The notes under the pieces are model-generated. The model did not search any database. It saw only the letters and a list, made by a program, of their open reading frames with translations, and was not told the DNA's origin. 64,000 bases of DNA from RGIG9060 sp045645985 (GTDB lineage: Bacteria > Spirochaetota > Spirochaetia > Treponematales > Treponemataceae): assembly GCA_045645985.1 (NCBI GenBank), contig JAZRJV010000045.1:47596-111595 (forward strand), read 5' to 3'. This document shows, piece by piece, positions 60,682 through 64,000 of this stretch (position 1 is the first letter of the stretch; each line of letters starts with the position of its first letter). The position numbers and the translations under genes are program-made.

Positions 60682-63284
60682 AATGAAAAATCTCCTTCTT
60701 CAAATAAAAAATCTTCGCTAGTGATTGTTGTAAGAACTTCTTTTGTGCGTTCATTTTCATTCAAAGCAATTACGCGAGAATTTTTCTTTCTAACAACTGA
60801 ATCAAAGAATTTTCTGATTGTGCGGCCGTTTGCAAAATCTTTGGTACGATTCTGCCAAATTTGCTGAATAAATTGTTGAGCAATATTTTGAGCTTCACTT
60901 GTAAGATTAAGTCGTTCTTTTTTTGCATACAAACAGAAAAGTTCGTAAAGTTCACTTGGATTGTAATCATCAATATGAATACGATGTGTAAAACGACTTG
61001 AAAGACCTTCATTAGTTGCCATCCATTCATTCATTTTATTTTCGTAACCTGCAACTACAACTACAAACTTTCCTCGGTCATCTTCCATGCGTTTCATAAG
61101 AGTATCAGTTGCTTCACGACCAAAATCATCAGTTGCAAGAGTGTAAACTTCATCAATAAAAAGGATTCCGCCTGTTGCATCATCGCAAAGTCGTTGCATG
61201 TTCTGAGCAGTATGACCTACATATTTTGCAACAATTTTACTTCTATCACATTCAATAACCTTATCCCTTGAAAGCATTCCGATTGCAGAAAATAACTTGC
61301 CAAAGATACGAGCAATTGTAGTTTTACCTGTTCCTGGATTTCCTGTAAGTGCAATATGAATTTCTGGCTTTTTAGGATTTTGCCCGATTTTTTCAAGTTC
61401 TATATTTATTTTTATCGTTGCGTAAAGTTCACCAACAGCTTTTTTAACTTTTTCCATGCCGATAAGCTCGTTTAGTTCAGCAAAAACATCTTCAATTGAA
61501 AGTGTTTTGCTTTCATCATGAGGAATGTCGCAAGCACAAATTGTTGTCAATGATTCTTTAGTAAGAGAATCTGCTGATAGGTTAGCAATACGAGAATCTA
61601 TCCGTAGTTTCATTGTGTCAAAAAGATTACGCACAGCGCGAGCATTTGCAAAATCTTTCTGCTTGTTTTTACAAAGTTCTTGTATTGCATTTTTTGCAAC
61701 AAGTTCAGCTTTATCGTCAGTAGAAAATACAAACTGAGATTTTTTCAACTGTAAAAGAAGGATTTTGAATAATTCATCTGAAGAATAATCTTCGATATGG
61801 ATTTTATGTTCAAACCGACTGTCTAGGCCAGGATTCATCCGTAAGAAATTTTGCATTTCATTTTGATAACCAGCGGCAATTACAACAAACTTTCCTCTGT
61901 CATCTTCCATGCGTTTTAAGAGAGTTCCGACGGCTTCACTTCCAAAGGAATTTGAAGAGCCATCAGTTCCTGCAAGATAATAGGCTTCGTCAATAAATAG
62001 AACTCCACCCATCGCCTTATCGCAAAGTTCGTTTACTTTATCTTTTGTTTGACCAACATACCCTGCTGTCATATCGAGTCCAGCAGTTTCAATTACCTTA
62101 TCGCTAGGCAAAAGTTGCATTGCGTGAAAAAGTTTGCCTAAAATTCGGGCAACTGTAGTTTTCCCTGTTCCAGGATTTCCTGTTAAAACTATGTGAACTT
62201 TTGGATTTTCTGCCACAAGTCCCATTTCTTTTCGCTTTTGATTATTTTGAATTGACTGACACAAATCACCCACAGATTTTTTTACGACATCCATACCAAT
62301 AAGTTCATTTAGCATTGAAAGAACTTCTTCAACAGATTCTGCCTTTTTAGTTACAGGAATATCTTCTTGTTGGATTATTTTTAAATCATTATTAGAAAGA
62401 TTTGATTTTTTACTTAATCGAGAGGCTTGTCGTTCTAAAATTGTAGTTAAAATATCTTTTTCTACAAGCCAACCGTTTTTATAATGTACAGAAGAACGAT
62501 GTTTTGCTTCTTGTACACAAAGAGGAAATAAATTTTTTACTTCTTCAGAAAAAACAAAGCCACCGTCCTTAAGTTTTTTTTCAAGGATTTTAACAAGATT
62601 TTGGTCTGTTATAGTTGGGAAATCATAAAAAGTAACTAAATCTGCAAGTTCACTTTTTTGAGAGAAAAATTCTTCAAGTCCTTCTTTTGCCCCAAGCAAA
62701 ATACAAACAGTTTCTAATTTTTTTTCTGTAAGCCCAAGTAAAAGTTCGTGTAGATAATTTTGGTCATTGTGAACTTCATCAATTAAGAATACACCAAGTT
62801 TTTGTTCTAAAAGATAGTTTGAAATTTGATTATCAGTTTGATATTGGCGTTGGAATTTATGTGCAGTCGTTCGAGCAACCGTATTAGATATAAGACAACC
62901 TGATTTTTTTAAACTAGAAATAAAATATTCTGCCACAAGGGATTTTCCTGTTCCAGTTTCACCACGAAAAACTAAGATATTTGTATGCTCACTCACGCTC
63001 ATCCCGATTTGTTTTTGCTTGTTCCGAATAATAAGAGTATTGATAAACATTTGAAGACGGGTACGAATTTCTTCCAATCCGATAAAATCTGTAAATTCCG
63101 TTTTAGTAGAAGATTTTTCTGATTCTAGTTTTACTACAGAATTGTTACTTGCCAGTTGAGTCTGTGCTTCAAGTGGCTTTGCTTCTGTGAGAATATTTTG
63201 CTGTGGTAAACGAGTTCCACACAAACGACAGAATTTTGCTGATTCTTTGTTTTGTGCGGAACAGGATGGGCAGAGGGTGGGCAT
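60678..63284 (-). CDS. Triple-AAA+ ATPase with zinc ribbon (SpoVK/CbbX-like)
   Basis: 868 aa. Zinc ribbon at Cys5, Cys8, Cys19, Cys22. AAA1 (about 70-275): Walker A RGETGTGKSLVAE, Walker B-like LIDEVHNDQNY. AAA2 (about 330-560): GNPGTGKTTVARILGKLF, GYVGQTKDKVNEL, GGVLFIDEAYYL. AAA3 (about 615-845): GNPGTGKTTIARIFGKLF, KYVGHTAQNM, GGILFIDEVYTL. AAA2 and AAA3 are close relatives and of the CbxX/CfqX/SpoVK family used by rubisco activase and EccA of type VII secretion. The client is unknown. It starts directly after the upstream stop codon (TAAATG). Confidence 0.9.
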   Translation of the reverse strand: MPTLCPSCSAQNKESAKFCRLCGTRLPQQNILTEAKPLEAQTQLASNNSVVKLESEKSSTKTEFTDFIGLEEIRTRLQMFINTLIIRNKQKQIGMSVSEHTNILVFRGETGTGKSLVAEYFISSLKKSGCLISNTVARTTAHKFQRQYQTDNQISNYLLEQKLGVFLIDEVHNDQNYLHELLLGLTEKKLETVCILLGAKEGLEEFFSQKSELADLVTFYDFPTITDQNLVKILEKKLKDGGFVFSEEVKNLFPLCVQEAKHRSSVHYKNGWLVEKDILTTILERQASRLSKKSNLSNNDLKIIQQEDIPVTKKAESVEEVLSMLNELIGMDVVKKSVGDLCQSIQNNQKRKEMGLVAENPKVHIVLTGNPGTGKTTVARILGKLFHAMQLLPSDKVIETAGLDMTAGYVGQTKDKVNELCDKAMGGVLFIDEAYYLAGTDGSSNSFGSEAVGTLLKRMEDDRGKFVVIAAGYQNEMQNFLRMNPGLDSRFEHKIHIEDYSSDELFKILLLQLKKSQFVFSTDDKAELVAKNAIQELCKNKQKDFANARAVRNLFDTMKLRIDSRIANLSADSLTKESLTTICACDIPHDESKTLSIEDVFAELNELIGMEKVKKAVGELYATIKINIELEKIGQNPKKPEIHIALTGNPGTGKTTIARIFGKLFSAIGMLSRDKVIECDRSKIVAKYVGHTAQNMQRLCDDATGGILFIDEVYTLATDDFGREATDTLMKRMEDDRGKFVVVVAGYENKMNEWMATNEGLSSRFTHRIHIDDYNPSELYELFCLYAKKERLNLTSEAQNIAQQFIQQIWQNRTKDFANGRTIRKFFDSVVRKKNSRVIALNENERTKEVLTTITSEDFLFEEGDFSL

Positions 63285-64000
63285 TTATTCAACCCACCAC
63301 TCTGGATATCTTGAAAAAAATAGACCAACTAATCCTGAAAATACAGTTATTATAGAAAAACCAACTAATGGAAAGTGTTCTGCGTAAAAATATCCAGCAA
63401 AAAAAAGTGGAATAGCAAACACAATACAAGACAAAACAAATGTACCTCCCCATTCAAATGGCTCGTCAAAAAACTCAAGAACAGAGACTGCTATGGTAAA
63501 TGGTATACTAAGTATAACCATACCAACCCCCGCAACTGTTTGATACATTTCCGAATTATAAGAGAAAAGTTCATCAATAAGATACCATAATACAGTTCCA
63601 ATAATACCACCAATTAACAAGCTAATTAGTATTATTCTTATTTTAGCATTTCTTTTTCTTTTTCTTTTTTGTTCTTCTTCTTTTATACGTTGTTCTTCTT
63701 CCTGTATTTTACGGTTTTCTTCCTCTTGTTTCCTGCGTTCTTCTGCTAGTTTTTGTTCTCGTAATCTTCGCTCTAATGCTTCTTTTCTTTCAAGATTTTG
63801 CTGTTCTTCAATTTGTCGTTTAACGATATTATTTGTATTAATAATACGATTTCTAACAAATACTTCTATATTTTCATATATACTAGGCAGTTTAGTTAAT
63901 GCATCTAAAACTGAAAAATAATCTTTTTGTTCAATATCTTTATACAGAGCTCGTTTTCTATCTTTTTTACTATTAAACCAATCTATATTTTCTTTTTTTA
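63285..64000 (-). CDS. Coiled-coil membrane protein of the triple-AAA operon (partial)
   Basis: The frame is open from the stop at 63285 to the right edge (at least 237 residues); the N-terminus lies outside. A short region rich in Lys and Asn (IDWFNSKKDRKRALYKDIEQ) is followed by a charged coiled coil of Glu, Lys, Arg and Gln (about 63630-63830), then three or four membrane segments (63290-63625). Internal TTG at 63620 would give only the membrane part (111 aa) and is not the real start. Upstream partner of the AAA gene with no gap. Confidence 0.75.
   Translation of the reverse strand, partial: KKENIDWFNSKKDRKRALYKDIEQKDYFSVLDALTKLPSIYENIEVFVRNRIINTNNIVKRQIEEQQNLERKEALERRLREQKLAEERRKQEEENRKIQEEEQRIKEEEQKRKRKRNAKIRIILISLLIGGIIGTVLWYLIDELFSYNSEMYQTVAGVGMVILSIPFTIAVSVLEFFDEPFEWGGTFVLSCIVFAIPLFFAGYFYAEHFPLVGFSIITVFSGLVGLFFSRYPEWWVE

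Noticed and set aside
63285..63620. Short 111-residue membrane protein starting at an internal TTG
   Set aside because: The same frame stays open to the window end with a coiled coil, so this is only the C-terminal part.
1..64000. tRNA, rRNA, CRISPR, insertion sequence or prophage
   Set aside because: No cloverleaf, repeat-spacer array, transposase, integrase or phage structural gene was seen in any intergenic gap or frame.

Overview
The window looks like chromosomal DNA of a host-associated spirochaete, most likely a Treponema. The reasons are very AT-rich sequence, short spirochaete-type lipoprotein signals (for example LSFSC and LFVGC), a BspA-type leucine-rich-repeat protein, GTP-dependent PEP carboxykinase, a Bat/MoxR operon, a TIGR03545/TIGR03546-type gene pair, and many signalling genes (CheR, an MCP, hybrid kinases). 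Genus is inferred from gene content and has not been checked by database search. There is no rRNA, tRNA, CRISPR array, transposase or prophage that I can recognise. The genes are mostly core, tightly packed and on both strands.

Layout. 1-5.7 kb: a frameshifted fructosamine kinase, glutathione peroxidase, M29 aminopeptidase, an orphan OadB-type sodium pump subunit and the IlvB acetolactate synthase. 5.8-9.3 kb: a structured repeat element, an NFACT/RqcH protein, CheR and a PAP2-like protein. 9.3-17.0 kb: an OmpR-type two-component system divergent from a TolC/adaptor/RND efflux operon. 17.1-23.4 kb: RNase HI, GroEL, an AAA/DUF4143 ATPase with 23-bp iterons upstream, a leucine-rich-repeat protein and a methyltransferase. 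23.5-28.4 kb: a dual-receiver protein, a hybrid kinase and a PHP phosphatase in one operon, then DksA/TraR, IF-1 and a DnaJ protein. 29.0-35.8 kb: the six-gene moxR-bat operon. 35.8-43.2 kb: an aminotransferase, a solute-binding lipoprotein, an antiporter fused to a PTS EIIA domain, and PEPCK behind a hairpin-rich leader. 43.4-55.1 kb: YhbY, an isochorismatase-like hydrolase, the TIGR03545/03546 pair, a CAT-fold protein, nitroreductase, MCP, Mrp ATPase, an EEP-family lipoprotein, the YchF GTPase and a membrane protein. 55.2-58.8 kb: tandem lipoproteins, an NhaC antiporter and ThrH behind the second copy of the structured element. 58.9-64.0 kb: a Cys-cluster protein and an operon encoding a zinc-ribbon protein, a triple-AAA zinc-ribbon ATPase and a coiled-coil membrane protein that runs off the right edge.

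Working together. The HK/RR pair probably controls the efflux operon. The Bat genes form one envelope complex with MoxR as its ATPase. The dual-receiver protein and the hybrid kinase with an HPt domain probably form one phosphorelay.

Most notable observations: a covarying hairpin element present twice (5848 and 58074); several genes with no Shine-Dalgarno sequence whose sigma-70 -10 box ends 6-8 nt before the start codon, so they look leaderless; a codon-diverged remnant of the ychF 3' end just downstream of ychF; four 23-bp iterons before the DUF4143 ATPase; a stack of hairpins in the pckG leader; a G-tract between -35 and -10 of a lipoprotein gene; and the triple-AAA zinc-ribbon operon.
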